From Salinisphaera sp. (GTDB taxonomy: Bacteria; Pseudomonadota; Gammaproteobacteria; Nevskiales; Salinisphaeraceae), in contig NZ_PBYA01000008.1 in NCBI RefSeq assembly GCF_002729955.1, positions 1 through 64,000 on the forward strand: 64,000 nucleotides of DNA, in the 5' to 3' direction. The position numbers and the translations under genes were made by a program. The notes beneath the pieces are model-generated. The model had not been told where the DNA came from. It worked only from the letters and a program-made list of their open reading frames with translations, and did not search any database. Below are positions 7,209 to 18,171 of the stretch, piece after piece (the stretch's first letter is position 1; the number at the start of each line of letters is the position of its first letter).

Positions 7209-8471
7209 ATGACCCGAAAGAATGCCTTCTATGCCCAGAGCGGCGGTGTGACTGCCGTCATCAACGCCTCGGCCGCCGGCGTTATCGAAGCCGCGCGCGA
7301 ACACAGCGACAAGATCGGCACCGTTTATGCCGGGCGCGACGGTATCGTTGGCGCGCTCACCGAGGATCTCATCGATACCTCGGCCGAATCCGCCGGTGCG
7401 ATCGCCGCACTCAAGCACACCCCGGCCGGCGCCTTCGGGTCGGCGCGCTACAAGCTCAAGGGCCTGGAAGAAAATCGTGCCCAGTACGAACGCCTGATCG
7501 AGGTCTTCAAGGCCCACGATATCGGCTATTTCTTCTACAACGGCGGCGGCGATTCGGCGGATACCTGTCTCAAGATCAGCCAGCTGTCGGAAAAGATGGG
7601 CTACCCGATCCAGGCGATCCACGTGCCCAAGACCATGGACAACGACCTGCCGCATACCGACTGCTCGCCCGGCTTCGGCAGCGTGGCCAAATACACCGCG
7701 GTCTCCATTCGCGAGGCCGGTTTCGACCTGGCCAGCATGTGCAAGACCTCGACCAAGGTGTTCATCCTGGAAGTCATGGGCCGACATGCCGGCTGGACCG
7801 CGGCCGCGGGCGGCCTGGCCAGCGAAGCCGAGGGCCAGGATCCGCACGTACTGCTGTTCCCCGAAATCGCCTTCGACGAGGAAAAATTCCTGGCCAAGGT
7901 CGATGACACGGTCAAGCGCCACGGCTATTGCACCATCGTGGCTTCCGAGGGCGTACGCAACGCCGACGGCGAGTTCCTCTCCGACGCGGGCAGCACCGAT
8001 GCCTTCGGCCACAAGCAGCTTGGCGGCATGGCGCCGACGCTGGCCGAGCTGATCAAGAACAAGCTCGGCTACAAATACCACTATGCGATCGCCGACTATC
8101 TCATGCGCGCGGCACGCCATATCGCCTCCCAGACCGACGTGGAACAGGCCTATGCCGTGGGCCGCGCCGCGGTGGAATACGCGGTGGCCGGCAAGTCGGG
8201 GATCATGGTCTCGATCGTGCGCGAATCCGACGAGCCCTATCGCTGGACCATCGGCGAAGCGCCGCTGGATGAAGTGGCCAACGTCGAGAAGATGATGCCG
8301 CGCGAATTCATCAGCGAAGACGGCTTTCATATCACCGAAGCCGCCCGGCGCTATCTCAAGCCGTTGATCGCCGGCGAATCCTATCCGCCCTATGCCGACG
8401 GGCTGCCGCAGTACGCACGCCTGAAGAACGTCGCCGTGGGAAAGAAGCTCAGCGAGGGGTTCGAGGTCTGA
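7209..8471 (+). CDS. pfp: Pyrophosphate-dependent 6-phosphofructokinase
   Basis: 420 residues. The phosphofructokinase fold is clear: an N-terminal SGG, NGGGDSADT (111-119) in the phosphoryl-donor site, PKTMDND (140-146) with the catalytic Asp, and EVMGRHAGW. The GGGDS form with Lys in PKTMDND is the signature of PPi-using enzymes; ATP enzymes have GGDGS and PGTIDND. It makes fructose-1,6-bisphosphate from PPi and works reversibly in glycolysis or gluconeogenesis. The ATG at 7209 has an AGGA box 10 bases upstream. A cytosolic pyrophosphatase, which competes for the same PPi, is encoded 75 bases downstream. Confidence 0.93.
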   Translation: MTRKNAFYAQSGGVTAVINASAAGVIEAAREHSDKIGTVYAGRDGIVGALTEDLIDTSAESAGAIAALKHTPAGAFGSARYKLKGLEENRAQYERLIEVFKAHDIGYFFYNGGGDSADTCLKISQLSEKMGYPIQAIHVPKTMDNDLPHTDCSPGFGSVAKYTAVSIREAGFDLASMCKTSTKVFILEVMGRHAGWTAAAGGLASEAEGQDPHVLLFPEIAFDEEKFLAKVDDTVKRHGYCTIVASEGVRNADGEFLSDAGSTDAFGHKQLGGMAPTLAELIKNKLGYKYHYAIADYLMRAARHIASQTDVEQAYAVGRAAVEYAVAGKSGIMVSIVRESDEPYRWTIGEAPLDEVANVEKMMPREFISEDGFHITEAARRYLKPLIAGESYPPYADGLPQYARLKNVAVGKKLSEGFEV

Positions 8472-8546
8472 AACCACTCGGCGGCAAGTCATCGGTTACA
8501 ATCGGTCGCCACAAATTCGATTATTCACCTTCGCAAGGGGTCTGCA

Positions 8547-9080
8547 ATGGGCTTTGAAGCCATTACACCGGGCAAGAAAGCACCGGACGAAGTCAACGTC
8601 GTTATCGAGATCGTGGAAGGCTCGAGCTCGGTCAAGTACGAAGTCGACAAGGACACCAACTGTCTCATGGTCGACCGCTTCATGAACGTGGCCATGCACT
8701 ACCCGGCCAACTACGGTTTCGTGCCGCAGACGCTGTACGACGACGGCGACCCGGTCGACGTGCTGGTGCTCACCCCCGAGCCGATCGTACCCGGCTGCGT
8801 GATCAAGGCACGTCCGGTGGCCGTACTCGGCACCGAGGACGAATCCGGCCTGGATGCCAAGATTCTGTGCGTGCCCACCGACAAGATCGCCACCGACTAT
8901 TACAAGGACATCAAGGATCTGGGCGACGTCGACGAGCGCCTGAAAAACAAGATCCAGCACTTCTTCGAGCATTACAAGGATCACGAAGAAGGCAAGTGGG
9001 TGAAGATCACCGGCTGGGAAGGCGCTGAAAAAGCCAAGGCCGAAATCAACAAGTCGATCGAGGCCTACAACAAGGGCTGA
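8547..9080 (+). CDS. ppa: Inorganic pyrophosphatase (family I)
   Basis: 177 residues, the usual bacterial length. The signature DDGDPVDVLV (65-74) contributes the metal-binding Asp residues, and NYGFVPQTLYDD precedes it. PTDKIATDYYKDIKDL and the KWVKITGW C-terminus are also typical. It hydrolyses PPi to 2 Pi with Mg2+, pulling biosynthetic reactions forward. The start has an AAGGGG box 9 bases upstream. It follows pfp in the same direction and ends in a strong terminator. Confidence 0.96.
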   Translation: MGFEAITPGKKAPDEVNVVIEIVEGSSSVKYEVDKDTNCLMVDRFMNVAMHYPANYGFVPQTLYDDGDPVDVLVLTPEPIVPGCVIKARPVAVLGTEDESGLDAKILCVPTDKIATDYYKDIKDLGDVDERLKNKIQHFFEHYKDHEEGKWVKITGWEGAEKAKAEINKSIEAYNKG

Positions 9081-9139
9081 TCGACCTACGGCCGCTGTCA
9101 GTCCCGATGCCTGAAGGCATCGACGGGCTGCACAGACCG

Positions 9140-9175
9140 AAAAGCCCCCGACCGGTTCGCCGGCGGGGGCTTTTT
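9140..9175 (+). terminator. Rho-independent terminator after ppa
   Basis: AGCCCCCG-a-CCGG, a TTCG loop, then CCGG-c-GGGGGCT and TTTTT. The A-run on the left would allow weaker activity on the other strand. Confidence 0.9.
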
Positions 9176-9268
9176 CGTATGCGCGTTTTGCGCGCCTTCG
9201 CGTTCATTTGCGGACAACCTGCCCATCGAGCGCGGCCAACCGAGTTCCATACATAAGAAGGGGCCCGA

Positions 9269-9784
9269 CTAGCGCTCGGTCAGGCGTGGCAGCAGCTCCT
9301 GCAGATTACAGGGCCGGGTACGGGCATCGATCTGATCCGCGATGAGCTTGTCCCAGCCGTCGGCACAGGCGCCGGTCGAGCCCGGCAGACAGAAGATGAA
9401 CGTCGCCTTGGCCACGCCGGCGATCGCGCGCGACTGCAACGTCGACGTGCCGATCGTGTCGTAGGACAGCACCCGGAACATCTCGCCGAAGCCGTCGATA
9501 CGCCGGTCGAAAAGCACCTCGACCGCCTGCGGGGTGACATCGCGCCCGGTCAGCCCGGTCCCGCCGGTGGTGATGACCACATCCGGCTTTTCGTCCGCGA
9601 TCCAGCGTGCGACCCGGGCCCGAATTTCGTGCATGTCGTCGGTACAGATGGCCTTTTCGTACAAATGGTGGCCGGCGGCCTCGATCCGATCGACCAGCAG
9701 CCGACCCGACTTGTCGCTGGCCTCGGTTCGGGTATCCGATACCGTGAGTACGGCGATATGCAAAGGGACGAATCGATCGCTCAT
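9269..9784 (-). CDS. moaB: Molybdenum cofactor biosynthesis protein MoaB
   Basis: 171 residues. The MoCF-binding fold motif is ITTGGTGLTGRDVTPQ (71-86), and FCLPGSTGA follows near the C-terminus. This matches MoaB/MogA-type molybdopterin adenylylation proteins. The short length and the SDTRTEASDKSG region favour MoaB. The ATG at 9784 (MSDRFVPLHIAVLTVSD) is preferred over the 14-residue longer form because the family begins a few residues before the first strand. No other molybdenum gene is nearby. Confidence 0.9.
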   Translation of the reverse strand: MSDRFVPLHIAVLTVSDTRTEASDKSGRLLVDRIEAAGHHLYEKAICTDDMHEIRARVARWIADEKPDVVITTGGTGLTGRDVTPQAVEVLFDRRIDGFGEMFRVLSYDTIGTSTLQSRAIAGVAKATFIFCLPGSTGACADGWDKLIADQIDARTRPCNLQELLPRLTER

Positions 9785-9904
9785 GGCATGTCCTGGCGTG
9801 TACCTAAAGGCCGCCCACGATGCCACAAGGCGTTACGGGCATCGGCCGAAGCAAAGAAATGTTGTTTAGTCCGGCCGATGCGCCCGCGACGTTTGAAAAC
9901 GCCG

Positions 9905-11035
9905 TCAGACCGGCGAGCCGGCCGAGGATTCATGCCGGGCCGCGGCGCGTCGACGGGCAGCCCCCTCGTCCTCGTCGAGGTCCTGTTCGATGAGGCCGAG
10001 CTTGCGCGCACGCCGCTTCCACTGTTCGCGTGCCATCACCCGCATGTCCTCGACCTTGTCGCCCTCGTCCATGATTTCCAGGCCCAGCATGGTTTCGACC
10101 ACGTCTTCCATGGTCGCCACGCCCACGATATCGCCGTACTCGTCGACCACGACGGTCAGCTGCTGTTGGCGCTCGAGCAGATTGCGAAACAGCCCGTACA
10201 GCGACAGGGATTCGGGCACGACCAGCACATCGCGCTGAATCGCCGACAGCGCCGTATCGTGGCGATCGCGGGCGATCTCGCTGAGCACGTCCGAGAGCAG
10301 CACGAAGCCGGTGATTTCGTGGCCGTCTTCGGAAAACACCGGCAGGCGCGAAATACGCCGCGTGCCCAGCGTTTCGAACACCTCGGTCACGGTCTGATTT
10401 TCGGTAAAGGCCATCATCACCACGCGCGGGGTGAGTACGTCCTTCACCCGCAGCGAGGGAAAGTGCAGCAGATTGCGCAGGATGCGCGATTCCTCGATAT
10501 CGAATACGCCCTCGGCCTCGCCCTGGTCGGCCATGGCCTGGAACTCGTCGCGCGAGAAGGCCGGGCCGGTGTGCTTGGGGGTAAGCAGCTTGGTGATGAC
10601 CATCGACAGCGCCACCAGCGGATAGAGCGCCTTGGTCATCCATTGCAGCAACAGCGCCGCCGTTGGCGCGAGCTGTTTCCAGTAGTTCGCACCGAGCGTT
10701 TTCGGGATGATTTCGGAAATAACGAGGATCAGCAGCGTGAGCACGATCGAAGTGGCGGTCAGATAGCCGTTACCGAAGACCTGCTGCGACTGCGCGCCCA
10801 CGCCTGCCGCACCGATGGTGTGGGCGATGGTATTCAGACTCAAAAGCGCCGACAGCGGTCGATCGATATCCGACTTGAGCGAATCCAGGCGCTCGCCGAC
10901 ATGCCCGCCCTCCTTCTGCTTCAGGGCGATATACGAGGGCGTGATCGATAGCAGCACCGCTTCCAGCACCGAGCAAAGAAAGGACACGCCAAGCGCGAGA
11001 AGTAGATAGAGAAGAAGTAGCGCCATGTCACCCAT
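9905..11035 (-). CDS. CNNM/HCC-type membrane protein with CBS pair
   Basis: 376 residues. The N-terminal half is a CNNM transmembrane domain (DUF21): four hydrophobic segments at about 1-25, 60-85, 90-115 and 120-145, with VISEIIPKTLG as a family mark. Two CBS domains follow (about 200-320; VLTPRVVMMAF, RLPVFSEDGHEITGFVLLSDV, TVVVDEYGDIVGVATMEDVVE). The CorC/HlyC domain common at the C-terminus of this family is absent, replaced by a charged tail. Relatives are implicated in Mg2+/Co2+ efflux or Mg2+ homeostasis. The ATG at 11026 is an alternative start. Confidence 0.88.
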   Translation of the reverse strand: MGDMALLLLYLLLALGVSFLCSVLEAVLLSITPSYIALKQKEGGHVGERLDSLKSDIDRPLSALLSLNTIAHTIGAAGVGAQSQQVFGNGYLTATSIVLTLLILVISEIIPKTLGANYWKQLAPTAALLLQWMTKALYPLVALSMVITKLLTPKHTGPAFSRDEFQAMADQGEAEGVFDIEESRILRNLLHFPSLRVKDVLTPRVVMMAFTENQTVTEVFETLGTRRISRLPVFSEDGHEITGFVLLSDVLSEIARDRHDTALSAIQRDVLVVPESLSLYGLFRNLLERQQQLTVVVDEYGDIVGVATMEDVVETMLGLEIMDEGDKVEDMRVMAREQWKRRARKLGLIEQDLDEDEGAARRRAAARHESSAGSPV

Positions 11036-11328
11036 ACTCGCTCACGCCCTCGCGGCGCGCGCATTGTTTTAGTTGATTTGCCTGCACCCTGCGACACACC
11101 GTCGCCGGATTCGTTCTAGTTCGCGGCTATCGTTCAGTCATCCCGGCGCGTATAGTGGGCTATTCGGCCCGGCGCCCGCGCTTTATCGCGGTGTACGCCA
11201 CGCTCGCCCCCGCGAGCCGGTCGTTGCAGCCCTGCGTTTTCTCGCGGCGCTGCTATCCACGCCATCATGCCATGCGGCAGCGGATGTCTCGTGTTCATGA
11301 TGTGCCGCAGCCCAATGGAAGACTCTCT

Positions 11329-12645
<1,317 letters not shown>

Positions 12646-12668
12646 GCCGACCCGTTCGCTGACCCGAT

Positions 12669-12691
12669 TCGGCCCGCCACGCGCGGGCCGA
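12669..12691 (+). terminator. Weak terminator-like hairpin after rhlE
   Basis: TCGGCCCG, a seven-base loop, CGGGCCGA, then TTCATTT. The stem is perfect but the T-run is broken, so termination strength is uncertain. Confidence 0.45.
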
Positions 12692-12735
12692 TTCATTTCC
12701 GGGCCGAATAGCCCGCCTCATTTACAATAGCGCCC

Positions 12736-14631
12736 ATGATCGCTTTCAAAGACCTCACCCTGCGCCGTGGATCGCGCAAGCTGCTGGAAAAAGTCAACGT
12801 GCGTTTCCAGCCCGGCCAGCGTATCGGCATCGTGGGCCAGAACGGCACCGGCAAGTCCAGCCTGTTCGCCATGATGCTCGGCGAGCTCTCGCCCGATGCC
12901 GGCGAGGCCGAGATTCCGGCGCATCTGGATATTGCCACGGTGCGTCAGCACACCCCGGCCGGCGAACAATCCGCGCTGGATTTCGTGCTCGATGGCGACA
13001 CCGAACTACGCGCGGTCGAAGCCAAGCTTGCCAAGGCCGAGGCAGAAGTCGACGGCAATGCCATGGCCGAACTGCATGGCCGCATGGCCGAGATCGACGG
13101 CTACTCGGCTACCGCCCGGGCGGCTAAGCTGCTGCACGGGCTGGGCTTCGCGCCGGACACCCATCGAGCACCGCTGGATTCGTTTTCCGGCGGCTGGCGC
13201 ATGCGCCTGAACCTGGCCGCCGCGCTCATGCGCCGCTGCGACCTGCTGCTGCTCGACGAGCCGACCAACCATCTGGATATGGACGCGGTGTTCTGGCTGC
13301 AGGAATACCTGGCCAGCCACCCTGCCACGCTGATCATCATTTCGCATGACCGCGATTTTCTCGATGCCCTGATCAGCCATACGCTGCATCTGGAAGGCGG
13401 GCGCGCGACGCTCTATACCGGCAACTACTCCGAGTTCGAGAGCATGCGCGCCGAGGCCAAGCTGCAACAGCAGGCCGTCTACGAAAACCAGCAGAAAAAG
13501 CTCGCCCAACTCCAGGATTTCGTCGACCGCTTTCGGGCGAAGGCAACCAAGGCGCGCCAGGCCCAGAGCAAGCTCAAGCAGATGGAGCGCATGGAAAAAG
13601 TCGAGGCGGCGCACTGGGATACGCCGTTCTCCTTCAATTTCCGCACCCCCGACCGCCTGCCCGAGACCCTGCTGCGGCTGGACAACGCCGATACCGGCTA
13701 CGACGGCGTGGCCCTGGTCGGCGGCATCAAGATGCAGATCGTGCCGGGTGACCGGCTGGCAATTCTCGGCCGCAACGGCGCCGGCAAGTCCACGGTCATG
13801 AAGCTGCTCGCCGGGGAGATGGCCCCGATCAGCGGCGACGTCCAGCACGACAAATACACCCGCGTGGGCTATTTCGCCCAGCACCAGCTGGAAGTGCTCG
13901 ACGACAACGCCAGTGCCGCCACCCACCTGCAACGCCAGGCGCCGCGCGCCTCCGAACAGGAGATCCGCGACTTTCTCGGCGGCTTCGATTTCCACGGCGA
14001 CAAGGCCCTGGAGCCCATCGCCCCCTTCTCGGGCGGCGAAAAGGCCCGCCTTGCGCTCGCCCTGGTGGTTTACGACAAGCCCAATCTGCTCCTGCTCGAC
14101 GAGCCGACCAACCATCTCGATCTGGACATGCGCCACGCCCTGGAAACCGCGCTCGCCGGCTATACCGGTGCGGTGATCATGATCGCCCATGATCGTCACC
14201 TTATCGATGCCACCTGCGACCAGCTCTGGCGCGTCGACGACGGCACGCTCATGCCCTTCGACGGCGATCTGGACGACTATGCCAAGTGGCTGACCCGCCA
14301 GAACGCCGCCCGCGAAGGCAGCGACAAGCCCAAAAAGGCCACCACGCCCGGCGGCAGTGGCGCGGATGCCCGTCGCGATGCCGCCGCCCAGCGGGAACGC
14401 GAAAAGCCCCTGCGCCGCGCGCTCAAGCAGGCCGAGTCCGATATGGCCAAGTTCGAGGAAAAGATCGCCGCCATCGAAAAGGAAATGGCCAAGCCCAGCG
14501 TCTACGGCAACAAGACCGAGATTGCACGCCTGTCGCAGGAACAGGGCAAGCTGCGCAAACAGCTCGACAAGGCCGAGGCGCAATGGATGGAAAACGCCGA
14601 GGCACTGGAACAGGCCCAGGCCACCTCCTGA
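12736..14631 (+). CDS. yheS: ABC-F ATPase (YheS-like ribosome-associated factor)
   Basis: 631 residues and two ABC domains with no membrane part. Domain 1 (about 1-240) has Walker A GQNGTGKSS, signature FSGGWRMRLNLA and Walker B LLLDEPTNHLD. A charged linker follows (about 240-310; RAKATKARQAQSKLKQMERM, the P-site tRNA-interaction motif). Domain 2 has GRNGAGKST, FSGGEKARLALA and LLLDEPTNHLD. A C-terminal coiled coil (about 550-625) is present. ABC-F proteins act on stalled or paused ribosomes. Length and the coiled coil fit YheS better than EttA. The start is only 90 bases after rhlE in the same direction. Confidence 0.9.
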   Translation: MIAFKDLTLRRGSRKLLEKVNVRFQPGQRIGIVGQNGTGKSSLFAMMLGELSPDAGEAEIPAHLDIATVRQHTPAGEQSALDFVLDGDTELRAVEAKLAKAEAEVDGNAMAELHGRMAEIDGYSATARAAKLLHGLGFAPDTHRAPLDSFSGGWRMRLNLAAALMRRCDLLLLDEPTNHLDMDAVFWLQEYLASHPATLIIISHDRDFLDALISHTLHLEGGRATLYTGNYSEFESMRAEAKLQQQAVYENQQKKLAQLQDFVDRFRAKATKARQAQSKLKQMERMEKVEAAHWDTPFSFNFRTPDRLPETLLRLDNADTGYDGVALVGGIKMQIVPGDRLAILGRNGAGKSTVMKLLAGEMAPISGDVQHDKYTRVGYFAQHQLEVLDDNASAATHLQRQAPRASEQEIRDFLGGFDFHGDKALEPIAPFSGGEKARLALALVVYDKPNLLLLDEPTNHLDLDMRHALETALAGYTGAVIMIAHDRHLIDATCDQLWRVDDGTLMPFDGDLDDYAKWLTRQNAAREGSDKPKKATTPGGSGADARRDAAAQREREKPLRRALKQAESDMAKFEEKIAAIEKEMAKPSVYGNKTEIARLSQEQGKLRKQLDKAEAQWMENAEALEQAQATS

Positions 14632-14665
14632 GCGTTTGCAACCAACGCCGCCCAACGAGTAGCCG

Positions 14666-16105
14666 ATGAGCACGCCCACCTATTTCTGGCACGACTACGA
14701 AACCTTCGGCGCCGACCCGCGTCGTGACAAGCCGGCCCAGTTCGCCGGCATTCGTACCGATATGGACTTCAACATCGTCGGCGAGCCGGTGGTGCTCTAC
14801 TGCCAACCGCCGGCAGATATGCTCGGCCATCCCGAAGCCACGCTGATTACCGGCATCACCCCCCAGATCGCACTCGAGCGCGGCGTGCCCGAGCCCGAAT
14901 TCATCGAAACCATCGTCGCCGAAATGGCCGTGCCCAGCACCTGCAGCGTGGGCTACAACAGCCTGGCCTTCGATGACGAAGTCACCCGCCACACGCTCTG
15001 GCGCAACTTCTTCGACCCGTACGGCCGCGAATGGCAGAACGGCTGCTCGCGCTGGGACATCATCAACATGGTGCGCCTGGCCTATGCCCTGCGCCCCGAC
15101 GGCATCGAATGGCCGCAGCGCGAAGACGGCGCGCCGAGCTTCAAGCTCGAACATCTGGCCACGGCCAATAATCTGGTTCAGGAACGTGCGCATGACGCGT
15201 TATCCGATGTGCATGCCACCATCGGCCTGGCGAAACTCGTCCGCGACAAACAGCCCAAGCTGTTCGACTATGTCGTGAACAATCGCGACAAGCACAGCGC
15301 GCGCAAGATGCTGGACATGGACACGCGCAAACCGGCGCTGCATGTGTCGTCCAAGTTTCCGGCAGCCAACGGTTGTCTGTCGCCGGTCATGCCGATTGCG
15401 GCGCATCCGAGCAACAAGAACTGCGTGATCGTCTACGATCTGCGCGTCGACCCGGCGCCGTTGCTGGAACTGCCGCCAGACGAGATATTCGAGCGTATCT
15501 TCACGCCCGCGGCCGATCTGCCGGAAGACACGCCGCGCGTCGCGCTCAAGGGCGTACACCTGAACAAATGCCCGGTGCTTGCGCCGTTCGAAATGATGCG
15601 CGACAGCGAGGCCGAGCGGCTGCATCTGGATATCAACCAGTGCCGACGCCACTGGAAAGCCATTCACGACCGGCTCGCCGAGGTTGAAGCCAAGGCGACA
15701 GCGGTATTCGAGGCCCACGCCTTCGAGCCCGACGGCGACGCCGAAGCCGCGCTCTACGATGGTTTTGTGGGCGATGCCGACCGCAAGCTGGCCGACCAGG
15801 TGCGTCGTACCTCGGCCGCCGATCTGGCAGACGGCGCGATCGTGTTCGCGGACAACCGCCTCAACGAGCTGCTGTTTCGCTATCGCGCCCGGCATTTCCC
15901 GCAAACGCTGGTCGACGCCGAACGCGACGACTGGAACAACTGGCTATCCAAACGACTGGAGTTCGCGCCGGACGGCGGCCTGACGCTGGACGACTACGAC
16001 GAACTCATCGCCCAGCTCATGGAACGGGTCAAGGGCGAGCCGGCCCAACTGCAGCTGCTGCTCGATCTCAAGGCCTGGAGCGCGAAACTGCGGCAACGGC
16101 TATAG
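14666..16105 (+). CDS. sbcB: Exodeoxyribonuclease I
   Basis: 479 residues, as in E. coli ExoI. The DnaQ-type motifs are Exo I FWHDYETFGADPRRD (D and E metal ligands near 10-12), NSLAFDDEVTRHTLWRNFFDPY and an Exo III-like HDALSDVHATIGLAKL. The SH3-like and C-terminal regions follow (HLNKCPVLAP, DINQCRRHW). The enzyme degrades ssDNA 3'-5' and works in mismatch repair and recombination. It lies 35 bases after the ABC-F gene in the same direction. Confidence 0.95.
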   Translation: MSTPTYFWHDYETFGADPRRDKPAQFAGIRTDMDFNIVGEPVVLYCQPPADMLGHPEATLITGITPQIALERGVPEPEFIETIVAEMAVPSTCSVGYNSLAFDDEVTRHTLWRNFFDPYGREWQNGCSRWDIINMVRLAYALRPDGIEWPQREDGAPSFKLEHLATANNLVQERAHDALSDVHATIGLAKLVRDKQPKLFDYVVNNRDKHSARKMLDMDTRKPALHVSSKFPAANGCLSPVMPIAAHPSNKNCVIVYDLRVDPAPLLELPPDEIFERIFTPAADLPEDTPRVALKGVHLNKCPVLAPFEMMRDSEAERLHLDINQCRRHWKAIHDRLAEVEAKATAVFEAHAFEPDGDAEAALYDGFVGDADRKLADQVRRTSAADLADGAIVFADNRLNELLFRYRARHFPQTLVDAERDDWNNWLSKRLEFAPDGGLTLDDYDELIAQLMERVKGEPAQLQLLLDLKAWSAKLRQRL

Positions 16106-16151
16106 CGACACGACAGGCCCGACCCGCTGCCGCGGGAGGCGACAACGACGC

Positions 16152-17972
16152 TCAGCGCGGCGGCTGCAACGCCTCGAGCTGCTCGCTGATCGCATCCGCC
16201 GGCTGCGGCCGGCCCAGTAAAAAGCCCTGGATATGCCCGGCGCCCAGCTGCTGGAGCACCGCATACTGTTCGGCCGTTTCCACACCCTCGGCGACCACCG
16301 CCAGGTTGAGCGTGCGCGCAATCTGGAGAATGCCGACAGTGAGCTCGTGGCTGGTCGTGTCCTGGGTGATCAGCTGGGTAAAACTGCGATCGATCTTGAG
16401 GATATCCAGGGGCAGCTGCTGCAGATAGCGCAGCGACGAATAGCCCGTGCCAAAGTCATCGATCGCGAAGCGAAACCCCTGCTGACGTAGCGCGTTCATG
16501 GTCTTGGCCGCGGTTTCCACGTCGGTGATCACGCTCTGCTCGGTAATCTCGAGCACCAGACTGGTTGCCGGCACCTGATGCTCGGCCACCAGACCGGCCA
16601 CCATATCCGCGAAGTCATCGCAGTAAAGTTCGGCCCCGGCAATATTCACCGCCACGTAGGGGGCGAAATCGAACTGCTCGCGCCAACGCGCAACCTGCTT
16701 GCAGGCGCTGTTGAGCGTACACCGGGTCAACAAGCGGCGCAGATCGGCATCGGCTTCGGCAATCGGCACGAACTCGGCCGGGCTGATCGGGCCCCACTGG
16801 GCGTCGGTCCAGCGTGCCAGCGCCTCCACGCCGATCATACGGCCGCTGCTGCATTCCACGATCGGTTGATAAACCTGGTCCAGGGCATCCGAGCGCAGCG
16901 TTTCCGCCAGTCGGTACTGACGCTCGTGGCTGTGCGCCACGCTGCGATGCACGTCGCTGGAATAGCAGCGCACGCGCGGGCCGCCGTGCCGCACGTCCGC
17001 GGCCGCCATGCGCGCATGGGCCAGCACGGTCTCCACGTCCGCGGCATCGTGGGGCGCACGGCTCACGCCGGCCGCGATTTCGATCGGCAGACGCGTACCC
17101 TTGTAGTCAACGGGTTTGGCGAGCGTGCGCACCAGCAGTTTGACGCGCTCGAGCGATTCATCCGGGCCGCCCGGCCCCCAGGTGATCGCCAGCCCGAAAC
17201 GGTCGGCGCCCAGCATGCCGATACGATCCTCGCCACGTACGTTGCGCTCCAGCCGGCGCGCGATCGTCGCCATCACGTGATCGCAGCCTGGCTGCCCCGC
17301 CAGCGAATGCAGGACTTCAAAGTTGGTGAGATGGAAATGCACCAGGGTCAACGTCTTGGCCGCACCCGCGGCCTGCTCCCAGGTGCTCGCCACCAGCTCC
17401 TCGAAAAGCGCGCGCCCCGGGAGCGCCGTGATCGAGTCGTACATCGCCTTGTGCTGCAGACCCACCGACCAATGGTCGAACTGCATATGCAGATTGATCT
17501 CGCTTTCGACGATGCGGGCGAACATCAGCAGTCGCCATTTATCCGCATCCGAAAACTCGCGCGGGCGCTGGTCGATCACGCAAAGCGTACCCAGCGGTTC
17601 GCAGGACGGCCCTTTCAGAACGGCGCCCGCATAGAAGCGAATATGCGGCTCACCCACCACCAACGGGTTGTCGTGAAAACGACGGTCCTTGGTTGCATCG
17701 GGCACGTACAGCAGGTCCATCGGCAGCGCGTAGGCACAGAACGATTCCTCGATCGGCGTCTCGCGCCGGTCGAAGCCCACCATCGATTTGAACCATTGCC
17801 GGTCGGCCTCGACCAGCGTTACCAGCGCGGTCGGCACATCGAATACGCTCGCCACCAGTCGCGTGTACTGGTCGAAGCGATCCTCGAAAGGCGTATCCAG
17901 CAGATTGAGCGAACGCACTTCTCTCAAGCGTTCAGGGTCTGCCACTCGTTGCGCTGTTGAACCCGTTTTCAT
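16152..17972 (-). CDS. GAF-GGDEF(degenerate)-EAL cyclic-di-GMP protein
   Basis: 606 residues, no membrane segment. The GAF sensor is at about 20-165 (FDQYTRLVASVFDVPTALVT, RFYAGAVL, GTLCVID). The diguanylate-cyclase-like domain (about 185-345) has GADRF in place of GGDEF, so synthesis activity is unlikely. The EAL phosphodiesterase domain (about 365-600) keeps the catalytic set: VEALARW, VNIAGAEL, EITE, DDFGTGYSS, LKIDRSF and AEGVET. It should therefore degrade c-di-GMP under GAF control. A second protein with the same layout is at 60049-61938. It converges with sbcB. Confidence 0.9.
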   Translation of the reverse strand: MKTGSTAQRVADPERLREVRSLNLLDTPFEDRFDQYTRLVASVFDVPTALVTLVEADRQWFKSMVGFDRRETPIEESFCAYALPMDLLYVPDATKDRRFHDNPLVVGEPHIRFYAGAVLKGPSCEPLGTLCVIDQRPREFSDADKWRLLMFARIVESEINLHMQFDHWSVGLQHKAMYDSITALPGRALFEELVASTWEQAAGAAKTLTLVHFHLTNFEVLHSLAGQPGCDHVMATIARRLERNVRGEDRIGMLGADRFGLAITWGPGGPDESLERVKLLVRTLAKPVDYKGTRLPIEIAAGVSRAPHDAADVETVLAHARMAAADVRHGGPRVRCYSSDVHRSVAHSHERQYRLAETLRSDALDQVYQPIVECSSGRMIGVEALARWTDAQWGPISPAEFVPIAEADADLRRLLTRCTLNSACKQVARWREQFDFAPYVAVNIAGAELYCDDFADMVAGLVAEHQVPATSLVLEITEQSVITDVETAAKTMNALRQQGFRFAIDDFGTGYSSLRYLQQLPLDILKIDRSFTQLITQDTTSHELTVGILQIARTLNLAVVAEGVETAEQYAVLQQLGAGHIQGFLLGRPQPADAISEQLEALQPPR

Positions 17973-18103
17973 GCATGCGACCGGGAGATTGTTGACTGCG
18001 CGACCTGCGCGTTACTCAGCAGTATCTATCGACTGTTGCAAGTACGACTTGAGCGCCCGCGCCGATGCCCGGCGCGCTGCCACGGCGGCACGGCAAGCGG
18101 TCG

Positions 18104-18125
18104 AAAAAAGCCTTGGGCCGAGGCT
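18104..18125 (-). terminator. Rho-independent terminator for the amino-acid ABC operon
   Basis: Read on the minus strand: AGCCT, a seven-base loop, AGGCT, then TTTTT. It lies 47 bases after the ATPase stop. The stem is short. Confidence 0.6.
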
Positions 18126-18171
18126 GCAGGCCAGGCCGAACCGGTCGATTCGGCGTATACCGGGAATCGGC

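Noticed and set aside
13006-14679. Long minus-strand frame opposite the ABC-F gene
   Set aside because: A shadow frame typical of GC-rich DNA; the plus strand carries clear Walker and signature motifs.
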